Positions 1-8,696 of a stretch of DNA of 64,000 bases are shown one piece after another. How positions within the stretch are numbered: the first letter of the stretch is position 1; every line of letters starts with the position of its first letter. The position numbers and the translations under genes are program-made. The notes beneath the pieces are model-generated. The model did no database searches, was not told the origin of the DNA, and saw nothing but the letters and a program-made list of their open reading frames with translations. This stretch comes from Saprospiraceae bacterium (GTDB lineage Bacteria; Bacteroidota; Bacteroidia; Chitinophagales; Saprospiraceae): positions 1-64,000 of the forward strand of contig JABWBR010000009.1 of the NCBI GenBank assembly GCA_013360405.1. The letters run 5' to 3'.

Positions 1-161
1 TGTTCCAATGTTGTGCCTGCCATGGTTTTGACCCTTTGGGACAAAGTTAGTACGACTTTTCTGGACGATACCCTAGTATGACTTAACTGGATTCAACACC
101 ATAAAGAACTTATCTTAGTCTCACCTTTTGTATCCATTAGCTCATTCAAAAACCAACGCCA

Positions 162-1544
162 ATGCCTGAACCCATTAATCCAACGCCCGAACCGCAACCA
201 GGTAATTCAGTGCAGCAGAACATAAGTGCCCGCCCCAGGTACGCATCTGCCGCTATCCTGGTTGGTGTCTTTGTTGGAATTTTGATTGGGGTTGCCGGAT
301 ACCATTACCTGCAAGGCAATTTACAGAAAATCACGCATGTGCTCATAACGGCTTCTTACATCGCATTTGGTGCATTGGTGCTTTCTTTATTGGCGATGTT
401 TGCTTTCCGGGAATACCTTACCCGCTCCATTTTTGGATCAAATGCGCATACAGCTGGCACAGTCATTCAAGACGCCCAAAAAGCAACTGACCACCTTACC
501 GACCGGGTAACTGGCCATTTGTTGCGGGATGCACCTGAAGACATCCGACAAGGCGTCCGCTCCATCCTTCCCCGTTTGCTCAATCTGTTCTTCTGGGGCC
601 GCATCCGCAATTGGTGGTGGCAATGGATCATTGGCATTTTTGTTTCGATTGGCGGACTTACGGGTACGGTGCTGTTAATGAATCAAAACGCCCTTATCCA
701 GCGCCAAATGTCCCTAGATGAAGCTAACCGGCGAAGTGCTTTAGTGGTACTGATGAGCAATATTATGGACAAGGTGGATCGAGAAATTGAGAAGCAACAA
801 GATTTGCTTCCTAAAGGAGAACGTGATAGCGCACGATTTCAATTAAGCCAATCACTAATTGGGCAAATTGCCGCCCTGAGCCATTCGTTTAAGCCGTATC
901 GCTATATGAGTGGGGATACGCTGATTCCAGAGCCTTTAAGCCCGGAACGCGGGCTGCTACTGATTACACTTACCTTGCTCCCTTTGGATACACCTACATT
1001 AATTAAAATCTATCGATCTGCTACTTTCCAACAAGCTGATCTGCAAGATGCTATACTTAGTAGAGCCTTTTTGAGAGAAGCGGATTTGAGGGGGGCGAAT
1101 TTGGATGGAGCGATTTTGGTAGAAGCGGATTTGACGGGGGCGAATTTGTCGTTTGCGGATTTGGACCTAGCGGATTTGAGGGGGGCGAATTTGATCAGAG
1201 CGAAATTGACAGAAGCGAAAATGCGCCAAGCGATTTTGGTACAAGCGAATTTGCGCTGGGCTTATTTGCGCGGGGCGAATTTGCGCGAGGTGCATTTGGA
1301 AGAAACGAATTTGCGCGGGGCTTATTTGCGCTGGGCGAATTTGCGCTGGGCGAATTTGCGCGGGGCGAATTTGGTAGAAACGAATTTGCGCGAGGCTAAT
1401 TTGATCGGAGCAGATTTGCGCGAAGCGGATTTGAGCAATACTTTTTCATTATATCAATGCAAAGGGATACCTGAAAATATTTTGACAAAACTAAAGCAAG
1501 AAAAGCCCGAACTTTTCGAGGATTTTCATGATTTGGACTTATAA
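162..1544 (+). CDS. Membrane-anchored pentapeptide-repeat protein
   Basis: 460 aa. What is seen: a hydrophilic N-terminus, two hydrophobic helices (about residues 29-50 and 57-82), an amphipathic stretch, a third membrane segment (about 153-173), a charged linker and then about 28 pentapeptide repeats of the A(N/D)LxxA type at residues 286-428. The C-terminus (YQCKGIPENI onward) is a hydrophilic cap. Pentapeptide repeats are known to form a right-handed quadrilateral beta-helix, usually used for protein contacts. The membrane part puts the helix on one face of the inner membrane; which face cannot be told from sequence. No enzymatic domain is visible, so the role is unknown. It stands alone on the plus strand ahead of a broken DUF5681 gene. 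A second pentapeptide protein, fused to TIR, lies 1.3 kb downstream on the other strand. Confidence 0.85.
   Translation: MPEPINPTPEPQPGNSVQQNISARPRYASAAILVGVFVGILIGVAGYHYLQGNLQKITHVLITASYIAFGALVLSLLAMFAFREYLTRSIFGSNAHTAGTVIQDAQKATDHLTDRVTGHLLRDAPEDIRQGVRSILPRLLNLFFWGRIRNWWWQWIIGIFVSIGGLTGTVLLMNQNALIQRQMSLDEANRRSALVVLMSNIMDKVDREIEKQQDLLPKGERDSARFQLSQSLIGQIAALSHSFKPYRYMSGDTLIPEPLSPERGLLLITLTLLPLDTPTLIKIYRSATFQQADLQDAILSRAFLREADLRGANLDGAILVEADLTGANLSFADLDLADLRGANLIRAKLTEAKMRQAILVQANLRWAYLRGANLREVHLEETNLRGAYLRWANLRWANLRGANLVETNLREANLIGADLREADLSNTFSLYQCKGIPENILTKLKQEKPELFEDFHDLDL
1077..1431 (+). repeat. 15-bp coding minisatellite in pentapeptide gene
   Basis: The pentapeptide repeats are also near-identical at DNA level: the unit is close to GCGAATTTGCGCGGG and is repeated over about 355 bp with few synonymous changes. 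Units such as CGCTGGGCGAATTTG recur back to back. Synonymous codon choice being this uniform suggests recent expansion by slippage or recombination, so copy number may vary between strains. Confidence 0.8.
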
Positions 1545-1582
1545 CTAAAACTTACCAATAACAGCCATAAAACAGTCATAAA

Positions 1583-1809
1583 ATGCCAAAACTGAATGGT
1601 GCAAAAGATGGCCGACCTTTCAATAAAGGACAATCGGGCAACCCAAACGGAAGGTCGCGCCGCTTTCTTAAGGTCATTGAAAAAAAAGTTGGTTCGACTG
1701 CATTAGAGCCTTCCTGTTTGAAAAACTCAATGATAAAACTGCGATAAAGCTATTGGCAACTTTTCATTCTCTATTGCGTATAAGCTATTTGAATCCGTTG
1801 AAGGTTTGA
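1583..1809 (+). pseudogene. Frameshifted DUF5681-like remnant
   Basis: An ATG at 1583 opens a 54-codon frame. It begins with a basic Gly/Asn/Pro-rich segment (RPFNKGQSGNPNGRS), the signature of DUF5681 proteins that often accompany phage terminase or mobile genes. This frame stops at 1745-1747. The reading continues naturally in another frame (FLFEKLNDKTAIKLLATF) up to TGA at 1807-1809, so one indel near 1705-1715 seems to have broken the gene. I infer a decayed relic of a mobile or phage-linked gene. The product is short even when repaired (about 75 aa), within the range of small family members. Confidence 0.55.
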
Positions 1810-1911
1810 TCAATTAGAAAACAAGCAACAAAAGGGGCCAACCTGCAAATAGATAAAAGTCATATCTTAAGCCACTGTCAAAATATTAGACTTAAATATA
1901 ACTTGTTATAT

Positions 1912-2715
1912 ATGGAAGAAAGAAAGGTTGATTGCGATTCAATGAAAATTGGGGGTATAGAAGTTCCTAATCCCCCTATAACAAAGAGTATTAACCATGA
2001 AGGCATGGAAAAGGAATTAGCTTTTCATGAAGCTGGGCATTTTGTGTTCAGTTGTATGATGACAAAGTATTTACCGGTTTTTACCCCCATTGATTATGCT
2101 ATTACCTGTAGTGAAATAACAGATCTCAATAATGACGAAAGGAATGTAGTACATGGCAATGCTCCTATAGGTTTGACTGATGATGATTTGAAAAATCCGG
2201 GTAAACTGAGAAAATTCTACATTGATGATAATAAAAGAATTATTGTTAAAGTATTTACCTCCTTTGCAGGCGTTGCTACATATCCTGAATTTATAGAAAG
2301 TGTTGATCGCTTCGTCGGAATTCCAAACGGGAATGGTGACGCCTTAACTTATTATGATTTTAAAACTGCGTATTCTCTTCGCTTTGCAGATTTTAATAAT
2401 ATAAAAAGATGGATTAAATATATAAATATCCCTAGCTATAAGGAGACAATATTTGTTTGCAAACTACTCGAAGGTACAAGAAGAATGATGAAAATTCAAG
2501 CTGTCAGAGATTCTATTATCTATATTCATAGAAGGCTGCTTAAAAACAAGTGTAATAGAGTTGAAGGAATAGAATTAGCTAAATTGATAGTAGAAGTTCA
2601 ACGCCTTACTAATAAAGTTCCCTATATGGCTATTGTTAAGGAGTATGAGCAAATTATAGAAGATTTTGAGAAAGAGCACGAGAAATATGTCCGAGGGATA
2701 AACGCTGTGCCCTGA
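1912..2715 (+). CDS. HEAGH (M41-like) putative metalloprotease
   Basis: 267 aa from ATG 1912; a TTG three codons upstream (1903) is an alternative start. No signal peptide is visible. Residues 39-43 read HEAGH within AFHEAGHFVFSC, matching the zinc-binding HExxH helix of FtsH-type M41 peptidases. Further on, PNGNGDALTYYDF resembles the G-x-x-x-D-L segment that supplies the third metal ligand in M41, so a zinc protease fold is plausible. There is no AAA+ ATPase domain, unlike FtsH (about 600 aa), so this would be a stand-alone protease domain. The gene is very AT-rich (a sampled 60-base line at 2401 is 25% GC) compared with about 52-62% in lines from the later chromosome, which suggests transfer. 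It converges with the TIR gene, with about 110 bp between them containing the palindrome TTTGGCGCCAAA. Confidence 0.6.
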   Translation: MEERKVDCDSMKIGGIEVPNPPITKSINHEGMEKELAFHEAGHFVFSCMMTKYLPVFTPIDYAITCSEITDLNNDERNVVHGNAPIGLTDDDLKNPGKLRKFYIDDNKRIIVKVFTSFAGVATYPEFIESVDRFVGIPNGNGDALTYYDFKTAYSLRFADFNNIKRWIKYINIPSYKETIFVCKLLEGTRRMMKIQAVRDSIIYIHRRLLKNKCNRVEGIELAKLIVEVQRLTNKVPYMAIVKEYEQIIEDFEKEHEKYVRGINAVP

Positions 2716-2825
2716 TGACTATGGAATTCCTTTTGGCGCCAAAGGGGCCGGTTGACTTTCTTTGATGTTTCTCAATACATCGCAGTCAAAGCCGAAAATT
2801 TGTTTAGGTCGGTGTTTTTTTGAGT

Positions 2826-4013
2826 TCAATAATTCGACGGTGGCTTTACATCTGGCCTCTCCACATGCAGGGCATGTACCAAATCATTCAGCGATTTTTC
2901 AAAATCTGCTTCCGGCCTAAAGTCGCCAATAATGTAGCGCCGGACTTCTTCAGCTTTGGCTCCCTTCCATTCAAAGATATAGTCATCTACCGTTATAGGG
3001 ATTAATAAGTTTATCCGCTTTCCATGCTTTTTGAATAGCTCCCTTTCCTTAGCGAAAACTCTATCTAGTTCTCTATCTACCCACCAGCTTTCGGTAAGGG
3101 ATTCTTTAGAACATACAAGAATCATTTTGTCATAGTCCTGAATACCTTTTGTAATGCTTTCGAATAGGTCATCTCCTGGCTTCATTTTCATTTCGTCAAG
3201 GAATACGTTTACACCTTTGCCGATTAAGGCTTCGTATAAGTTACGGACAAAAGTTTTGTTTTTCCAGGAATGAGAGAGGAAAGCTGGGAATAGGAATGAA
3301 TGGCCGTAGAAGTCAGGTAGGTAATCAATATAATGCTCAGGTAATCCTAATTTTAACAAAAAAGATTTGGGTAGGTTTTTTGAGGCGCGCAGGGTTTGGA
3401 AATCAATAATACAAGCGCCAATTACTTCAACTGTGTCAAGAGCTTGACAAGTCTCTAAATTAGTTAGCCCAAATATCGTTTGATCTAACAGCGTTCCTCT
3501 GAAATTTGCATTTTCCAATTTGGTTCCTGTTAAACAAGCTCCTGATAAATTTGCTTCAGATAAAATAGCATCCGTTAAGTTTGCCCCAGACAATCGAGCT
3601 GCTTGTAAATCACTCCTCGATAAATCAGCCCTACACAAAATAGCATTAGAAAGGTCAGCAAGGGTAAGATAAGAGTCAGTTAAATTAGTGTCAGTCAAAT
3701 CAGCCCTTACAAGTGTAGCAGATCCCATTTGGGCCCTACTAAGATTAGCTCCAAATAGATTTGCATCTAAAAGAGAACTATCGCTCAAATTACTGCCATT
3801 TAGACATGAATGAGATAGATCCGCCATGGATAACAAAGCGCCATTTAGATTGGTATCACTTAAATTAGATTTAGTTAAATTAGCTCTATGGAGAATAGTA
3901 CCACTTAAATCAGCTTCTGAAAGATCAATATTTGCATTCTTATTATTGTTACGCCACTTGTTCCACATATCCACTCCTGCTTTCAATATCTCCAAATGTT
4001 CTGTATTTGCCAT
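2826..4013 (-). CDS. Pentapeptide-repeat/TIR fusion, putative NADase effector
   Basis: 395 aa, ATG at 4013. Residues 27-190 are about 30 pentapeptide repeats (ADLSGT, ANLTKS and similar). Residues about 240-385 form a TIR domain: opening PAFLSHSWKNKTF, the BB-loop region FLDEMKMKPGDD, and SWWVDRELDRVF. E315 sits where the catalytic glutamate of NAD-cleaving bacterial TIR domains lies. Known biology: bacterial TIR domains act as NADases or signal producers in anti-phage systems such as Thoeris. Here the sensor part would be a beta-helix, not SIR2, STING or a WD/TPR repeat. There is no signal peptide, so it is probably cytoplasmic. A sampled line (3661) is 38% GC, below the neighbouring chromosome. 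It is convergent with the HEAGH gene and its start faces the tRNA-Ser locus. Alternative: a pentapeptide protein using TIR only for assembly. Confidence 0.85.
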   Translation of the reverse strand: MANTEHLEILKAGVDMWNKWRNNNKNANIDLSEADLSGTILHRANLTKSNLSDTNLNGALLSMADLSHSCLNGSNLSDSSLLDANLFGANLSRAQMGSATLVRADLTDTNLTDSYLTLADLSNAILCRADLSRSDLQAARLSGANLTDAILSEANLSGACLTGTKLENANFRGTLLDQTIFGLTNLETCQALDTVEVIGACIIDFQTLRASKNLPKSFLLKLGLPEHYIDYLPDFYGHSFLFPAFLSHSWKNKTFVRNLYEALIGKGVNVFLDEMKMKPGDDLFESITKGIQDYDKMILVCSKESLTESWWVDRELDRVFAKERELFKKHGKRINLLIPITVDDYIFEWKGAKAEEVRRYIIGDFRPEADFEKSLNDLVHALHVERPDVKPPSNY

Positions 4014-4476
4014 GTCCTAATGGTTTTGTTCATACATCATTTTTGAATAACAACATATGAGCTTCGATGAAGCAAATTTCATAATCTAAAATTGGTTTTT
4101 ATTAACTCTCGGCTACTATTTGTTGTACGATGTGAATTTGATAGGGTTACTCTTTATTGGTTAATAATTAATCCCTACTCATCTCCAACCCCAAAAACCT
4201 CAAACGAAGCGAACGAAACTGAAAAACCGAGAACTTCGCCCGCTCCGATGCTGATGAGGGAATATTAAGAAATGATCACTGCTTTCTTCTCATGTAGTAA
4301 CACCGTTTTCCAAAGTTGCAGGACAGCCACTCGACAGAGGATGGCTGTCACCGCCCCCTGAGTGAAGATGGGGGTAAAATGGCGTTATCTGAAAATATAT
4401 GCACCAAATAATGTACCAAGAAACAATAAAAGCCTCGCAAGTGATTGACTTACAAGGCTTTATTTTTTTAATGTTG
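4014..4476. other. Gene-free gap between TIR gene and tRNA-Ser
   Basis: About 460 bp with no convincing gene. It should carry the promoter of the TIR gene on the minus strand, but I see no clear Bacteroidota -7 element. One perfect hairpin is present: GACAGCCA (4322-4329) pairing with TGGCTGTC (4342-4349). The half next to the TIR gene is AT-rich, and composition shifts towards the tRNA, consistent with an island edge near here. Confidence 0.5.
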
Positions 4477-4561
4477 CGGAGGAGGAGGGATTCGAACCCC
4501 CGGTACCTCTCGGTACGACGGTTTTCAAGACCGTTGCAATCAACCGCTCTGCCACTCCTCC
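4477..4561 (-). tRNA. tRNA-Ser (anticodon UGA)
   Basis: Read on the minus strand, the 85-nt sequence folds as a class II tRNA. The acceptor GGAGGAG pairs with CTCCTCC, followed by discriminator G. The anticodon stem ACGGT/ACCGT closes the loop CTTGAAA (anticodon TGA). The long variable arm has GTACC-GAGA-GGTAC, and the T arm is GGGGG-TTCGAAT-CCCTC. CCA is not encoded. Its 3' end faces the AT-rich TIR/HEAGH strip, the side where tRNA-integrating elements usually insert. Confidence 0.95.
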
Positions 4562-4620
4562 GTAGTTGTAGCCGGTTTAGCGGACGCAAAGATAAATGGT
4601 TTTTTGGAAAAAGCAAATTA

Positions 4621-4767
4621 GTTAACTGTGAACAGTGAACTGTGAACTGCTCCTCGATCTGTTCTCTGTTCTCTGTTCTCTGTTCTCTGTTCTCTGTTCT
4701 CTGTTCTCTGTTCTCTGTTCTCTGTTCTCTGTTCTCTGTTCTCTGTTAAGTATAACAGAACCGACAA
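4621..4767. repeat. Heptamer array (CTGTTCT)n with complementary left arm
   Basis: A run of nearly perfect CTGTTCT heptamers spans about 4659-4747 (12-13 units). To its left lies GTGAACAGTGAACTGTGAAC and to its right AACAGAACCGACAACGG. Both are complementary to the heptamer word, so the array can fold on itself. It lies just past the stop of the minus-strand sensor gene (4771). The same word is used at 22.46-22.54 kb. Confidence 0.85.
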
Positions 4768-4770
4768 CGG

Positions 4771-7569
4771 TTAAAACCCCATCAAAAACTCGGTAAGATT
4801 AGCGTCGGAGGGGAGGCCGAGTTTGTGGCGGAGGCGGTAGCGCTTGTTCTCCACGCCGCGGATGGAGATATTGAGTAGGGGGGCGATTTCTTTGGAGGCC
4901 AGGTTCATCTTGAGGTAGGCCGCCAGGCGGAGATCGCCGGGGGTGAGATCGGGGAATTGCTCTTTGAGGTGCTTGAAGAATACCTCGTGTACCTGGGTGA
5001 AGTTGGTTTCAAAAACCTGCCAGTCGTGCTCGCTTTCGAGGTGGCTGTCGATGAGGTGGATGAGGCGCTGGTGGTATTTGTCGGGCAGGCGGGCGCCGAG
5101 GTCTCCTTTGATGTCGTTGAGGGCCTCTTTGATCTGCATGAGGATCTCGTTTTTGCGTACGAGGTTAAAGGTGGAGTTGGCCAGCTCCTGGCTTTTGTTG
5201 ATGATGTCGCTCTGCAATTGCTCGTTGCGCACTTTGATGCGCTCTTGCTGCAGTTGCCGCTCGTTGTCCATCTCTACTTGCCGGCGGTGTCGCTCGAAGC
5301 GGTGCTGATTCCACACCAAAAAGGCGATGAGCAGGGCGAGCAATGCGGCCAGCATGAGTATGCGGGCCCACCGGGTTTCGTACCAGTGTGGCTCGATTTC
5401 GAAGGCGATTTTCCGGACGGCATCTGAAAGGTTGGCGCGCACTTCGAAGACGTAGTTGCCCGGCGGTAGGTTGGTGAACTCCCTGCTTGCGCTTTCGCTC
5501 CAGGCCGACCACTCATTCTGAAAGCCGACCAGCCGGCTTTGAAAAAGCGGGGGCTGGGTGTAAAACGGCAGCGAATACACAAAATGCAGTCCGTTCATGG
5601 CCGGGCCGAGTTGGAGGACGTCAGGTGAATTGCCCGCGAAGGTCTGCGTTGCGTTGAGCAATTCGATGCGGCTGATGAGCGGCGCGGGAATTTGCCCGGC
5701 ATTTTCCGGTACCAGCGGGCGTTTCAATAGCGCATAACCGTTGTCGAGGCAGAATAGGTAGGTACTGTCATCGAGCGGAATGACACACTCGAAATCGGGT
5801 ACCAGGCTCACGGATAGCCGGCCCAGAAACTCGCCGTGGCGGTACCATTCCAGGCGGTTGGGGTAGGCTTTGAACCACTCGCCGTCACGGCCGGGCACGA
5901 TTCTGAAATTGCCGCCGGTGAGGCTAATTCCTCTGTATTCTTTGATGTAGGTCAGCTTTTTCCGGGTTTCATCCCATGCAAATACCAGCGTATCGGCTTG
6001 TACCAGGAGGCGGTCTTGGAGTTGTACTATTCTGATTTTGAAAGGCGTGGGCAAACCATCGACGGCGGAGAGTTCGCGGCGGCGACTGATGCGCTGCAGA
6101 GAGGGGTCGAGCTCTATCAGGTACAGCCCTTTGTACTGGTTGGCGGCGAGCACTCTTTTTCGGCTGTCGACGCCCATAAAGCGGATAGGTTCTACAAACC
6201 CCTCAATGCGATGCGATAGGCGGCGCTGCCCTTGCGGGTCTTTGCCGAGGAGGGCGAGTCCGGTGTAGGTAGCTTGCAGCAGATAGTCGCTGCCGGGCCA
6301 GGGCAGGAGTTGCCAGCCGCCGGTGATGGGCGATATTTTGTCGGCGGAGAGGCCGTTGATGGCGAAGGTGCCGTCGTTGTGGCCGCAGAGCAGGGAGGAA
6401 TCGTCCTGGTAGAGTTCCCAGACTTGTCCCTGGGTGCGGTTTACGAGTTGGAAATCGCCGCCGGAGAGGGATTTAGCGTAGAGGCCCTGGTTGGTGCCGG
6501 CATAGAAGAGGCCCTGGTGTATCGCGGCGGCGTAGACGGCGCCGATTTTGCCGCTGCGGTCCTGGTAATAGGTGAGCGGGTCGGAGAGTGCGATGAGATC
6601 CACGCCTTTGTCGAGGCCTACCCAGAGGTCGCCGGCTCGATCCTGTCGCAGGGCTAGTACGGTATTGTTTTGAAGGCCGTTTTCTCTATTGAGGTGGTAA
6701 ACAATACGGCCGGTATCATCCAGCAGGTAGACGCCGTTGAGGATAGTGCCGAGGGCGATCCAGCCGTTGGCGAGCCGGATGGCTTTGTTGAGTTGGTTGG
6801 CGCGCAGGGCCGATTGGGCGGGTGTAGTCCAGGGGGCGAAGGATTGGCCGTCGTAAGCGAAGATACCCTGGTTTTCAGTGCAGACCAGCCATTTGTCGCC
6901 GTGCGCCAATATGGCTATCACCCGGCTGGCGGCAAATAACTCGCTGCCTTTGATAAAGCTGAAGCCGGCCGACGGCGTCCAGCGATACAAACCCTTGCCG
7001 ATGACCGGCGCTACGAGGTCGCTGCCCACCGATTGGAGGAACATGATATTGTCGGGGGGGCGGATTTCTTCTACCGTCTTGAAGTCGTAGCGGTAAATGA
7101 CGCCGAAAGATTGAAAGAACACCGATTTATCGTGTGGCAGAATATGCCAGATCTCTTCTTTGGCAATGCTTTCGTTGGCCAGTTTCCGGCTGAGCGAGTG
7201 GTATTGTAGTTGGCCGGAAGCAGAGTGGGGCGCCCAGTAGCCGAATTCGCCGAAACCTCCCGTAAATATACGCCCTGAGGCATCGCAACTTACGCTGCGC
7301 ACGATCTGTTTGTTGGGCAGTTTGTAAGTTTGCCAGCGCGCGCCGTCGTATTCGATCAGTCCATCGTTGTTGCCAAAATACAGTCGTTCGTCGGGTGATT
7401 GAGCGATGGCCCATATCTGGTTTTGGGCCTTGTAAATTATTTTTGTAAAATTAATAATACGGGGGGTAACGCTATTTTCGCTTTTTAATAAAAAAGGAAA
7501 AGCGAAACATGCTGACAACAGGATCAGGCTGTTTTTTACAGATGAATTGTGTAGTTGTAAAACCGGCAT
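4771..7569 (-). CDS. One-component sensor: Reg_prop propeller, Y_Y_Y, LuxR-like HTH
   Basis: 932 aa. A hydrophobic segment near residues 14-28 acts as signal or first membrane anchor. Residues about 45-650 carry beta-propeller repeats of the two-component regulator type (FGNNDGLIEYDGARW, DRAGDLWVGLDKG). Residues about 660-730 are a Y_Y_Y domain (FTNLPPGNYVFEVRA). A transmembrane helix follows at about 737-753, then a long coiled coil (755-840) and a C-terminal helix-turn-helix (LTPGDLRLAAYLKMN, SIRGVENKRYRLRHKLG) resembling LuxR-type domains. There is no kinase. This layout is known in Bacteroidota as a membrane-bound regulator that senses a periplasmic ligand and binds DNA directly. The ligand and target cannot be read from sequence. 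It is divergent from the MscS gene, with a shared 160-bp upstream region. Confidence 0.88.
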   Translation of the reverse strand: MPVLQLHNSSVKNSLILLSACFAFPFLLKSENSVTPRIINFTKIIYKAQNQIWAIAQSPDERLYFGNNDGLIEYDGARWQTYKLPNKQIVRSVSCDASGRIFTGGFGEFGYWAPHSASGQLQYHSLSRKLANESIAKEEIWHILPHDKSVFFQSFGVIYRYDFKTVEEIRPPDNIMFLQSVGSDLVAPVIGKGLYRWTPSAGFSFIKGSELFAASRVIAILAHGDKWLVCTENQGIFAYDGQSFAPWTTPAQSALRANQLNKAIRLANGWIALGTILNGVYLLDDTGRIVYHLNRENGLQNNTVLALRQDRAGDLWVGLDKGVDLIALSDPLTYYQDRSGKIGAVYAAAIHQGLFYAGTNQGLYAKSLSGGDFQLVNRTQGQVWELYQDDSSLLCGHNDGTFAINGLSADKISPITGGWQLLPWPGSDYLLQATYTGLALLGKDPQGQRRLSHRIEGFVEPIRFMGVDSRKRVLAANQYKGLYLIELDPSLQRISRRRELSAVDGLPTPFKIRIVQLQDRLLVQADTLVFAWDETRKKLTYIKEYRGISLTGGNFRIVPGRDGEWFKAYPNRLEWYRHGEFLGRLSVSLVPDFECVIPLDDSTYLFCLDNGYALLKRPLVPENAGQIPAPLISRIELLNATQTFAGNSPDVLQLGPAMNGLHFVYSLPFYTQPPLFQSRLVGFQNEWSAWSESASREFTNLPPGNYVFEVRANLSDAVRKIAFEIEPHWYETRWARILMLAALLALLIAFLVWNQHRFERHRRQVEMDNERQLQQERIKVRNEQLQSDIINKSQELANSTFNLVRKNEILMQIKEALNDIKGDLGARLPDKYHQRLIHLIDSHLESEHDWQVFETNFTQVHEVFFKHLKEQFPDLTPGDLRLAAYLKMNLASKEIAPLLNISIRGVENKRYRLRHKLGLPSDANLTEFLMGF

Positions 7570-7729
7570 GGGGAAATATCGTAATTTGGCGAAGCATTTG
7601 CAACAAAAATAAAATGAATCCGCATGAACATGCGGGAATGCGTCATTTAGTGTCGGTAAAAACCGCCTGGCGTCGATGAGTGTTGTACAGAATATACCGG
7701 TGTAAATATTTGCGAAACAAAAAAAAGAA

Positions 7730-8581
7730 ATGACACTACAGCGAATACTGAAAATAACCGCACTGATTGTATTGATCGTTTTGCGATGGAGTCAGCACGA
7801 ATGGATCGATAGCTGGGCGCCCAACCAGCATTTTGTGGCTATTGCCATCCAGTTTTTGTTATTCGCCTTTGCCGCCAACGTAGCGGTGATGGTCTTATCC
7901 TGGTTGTACCGCCGCCGAAAAGGACTAAAAGGAAGGCAGGCCGACAACGTGGTGATCGGCCTTGAAAATATATATTACATCCTGCTCACTATCGCGGCCA
8001 TCCTTACGCTGTTTTCGCTCATGGGCATCGCGCCGCAAGAATTGCTCACCAGCTTGAGTATCGCCGCTGCCGCCATCGCTATTATTTCAAAAGATTTTAT
8101 CACCGATGTTATCAGCGGCATCATTATCAGTTTCTCCAGGGAGATTTCTATTGACGATTATGTAAAAATAGGCGAGCACAAAGGCAAGGTAATTGACCTG
8201 ACAATCAACAAGGTAGCCCTGCTAAACGAAGACGACGACGTAATTTACATTCCCAACAATAAATTTTACGCCAACGAGGTGGTCAATTACACCAAACGCG
8301 AGATCAGGAAGGTAAATATTGAGTTTGAGGTAAATATCAATTCATTTACTACTATCGAAGAGCTCGAAAACGACCTCATCCACACGCTGGCCGATTTTAA
8401 AGAACACATCGCGCCCAATACTTTCCACCTGAAAATCGTGGATCTGCGCAAAGACAGCCTCGACCTCAAGTTTCAATACGTGGTCGACCGCCGCGACCGC
8501 GAAATCGAGCGCGAAATCCGCAAGAAGACGGTGCGCCAGGTGCTGAATTATGTGAAGAATAACCTGGCAAAGACGGGGTAG
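7730..8581 (+). CDS. Small-conductance mechanosensitive channel (MscS family)
   Basis: 283 aa. Hydrophobic helices lie at about residues 6-20, 33-60 and 76-100. They are followed by the pore-lining helix rich in Ala/Gly (SLSIAAAAIAIISKDFITDV) and the soluble beta domain (DDYVKIGEHKGKVIDLTINK, YIPNNKFYANEVVNY), both typical of MscS. The cytoplasmic alpha/beta part is short and ends EIRKKTVRQVLNYVKNN. The family opens under membrane tension and releases solutes during hypo-osmotic shock. The gene is convergent with the SprB-repeat gene; its TAG stop is followed after two bases by a palindromic repeat array that fills the whole gap. Confidence 0.92.
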   Translation: MTLQRILKITALIVLIVLRWSQHEWIDSWAPNQHFVAIAIQFLLFAFAANVAVMVLSWLYRRRKGLKGRQADNVVIGLENIYYILLTIAAILTLFSLMGIAPQELLTSLSIAAAAIAIISKDFITDVISGIIISFSREISIDDYVKIGEHKGKVIDLTINKVALLNEDDDVIYIPNNKFYANEVVNYTKREIRKVNIEFEVNINSFTTIEELENDLIHTLADFKEHIAPNTFHLKIVDLRKDSLDLKFQYVVDRRDREIEREIRKKTVRQVLNYVKNNLAKTG

Positions 8582-8583
8582 TT

Positions 8584-8696
8584 CAATTTCGGATTGCGGA
8601 TTGCGGATTTCGGATTGCGGATTTCGGATTTCGGATTTCGGATTGCGGATTGTACCAAAGACAAATCCGCAATCCGAAATCCGCAACCCGAAATTG
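8584..8696. repeat. Palindromic GGATTGC/GGATTTC heptamer array, likely bidirectional terminator
   Basis: The left arm is about nine heptamers alternating GGATTGC and GGATTTC (8590-8651), the loop is GTACCAAAGACA, and the right arm is the complementary words (AATCCGCAATCCGAAATCCG). The outermost 19 bases (8584-8602) pair with 8678-8696 with one mismatch. The element occupies exactly the space between the MscS stop (8581) and the stop codon of the opposing gene (8697), suggesting a shared transcription terminator or an insertion preserved at that point. Confidence 0.8.

Noticed and set aside
1-23. Start of a minus-strand gene (ATG at 23 reading MAGTTLE toward the window edge)
   Set aside because: Only seven codons are visible and nothing supports it.
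4540-4638. Small ORFs across the tRNA-Ser
   Set aside because: They overlap a well-folded tRNA and have no protein-like features.
4659-4747. CRISPR array
   Set aside because: Repeats are 7 bp, directly adjacent, with no spacers and no cas genes; the same holds for the other tandem-word sites.
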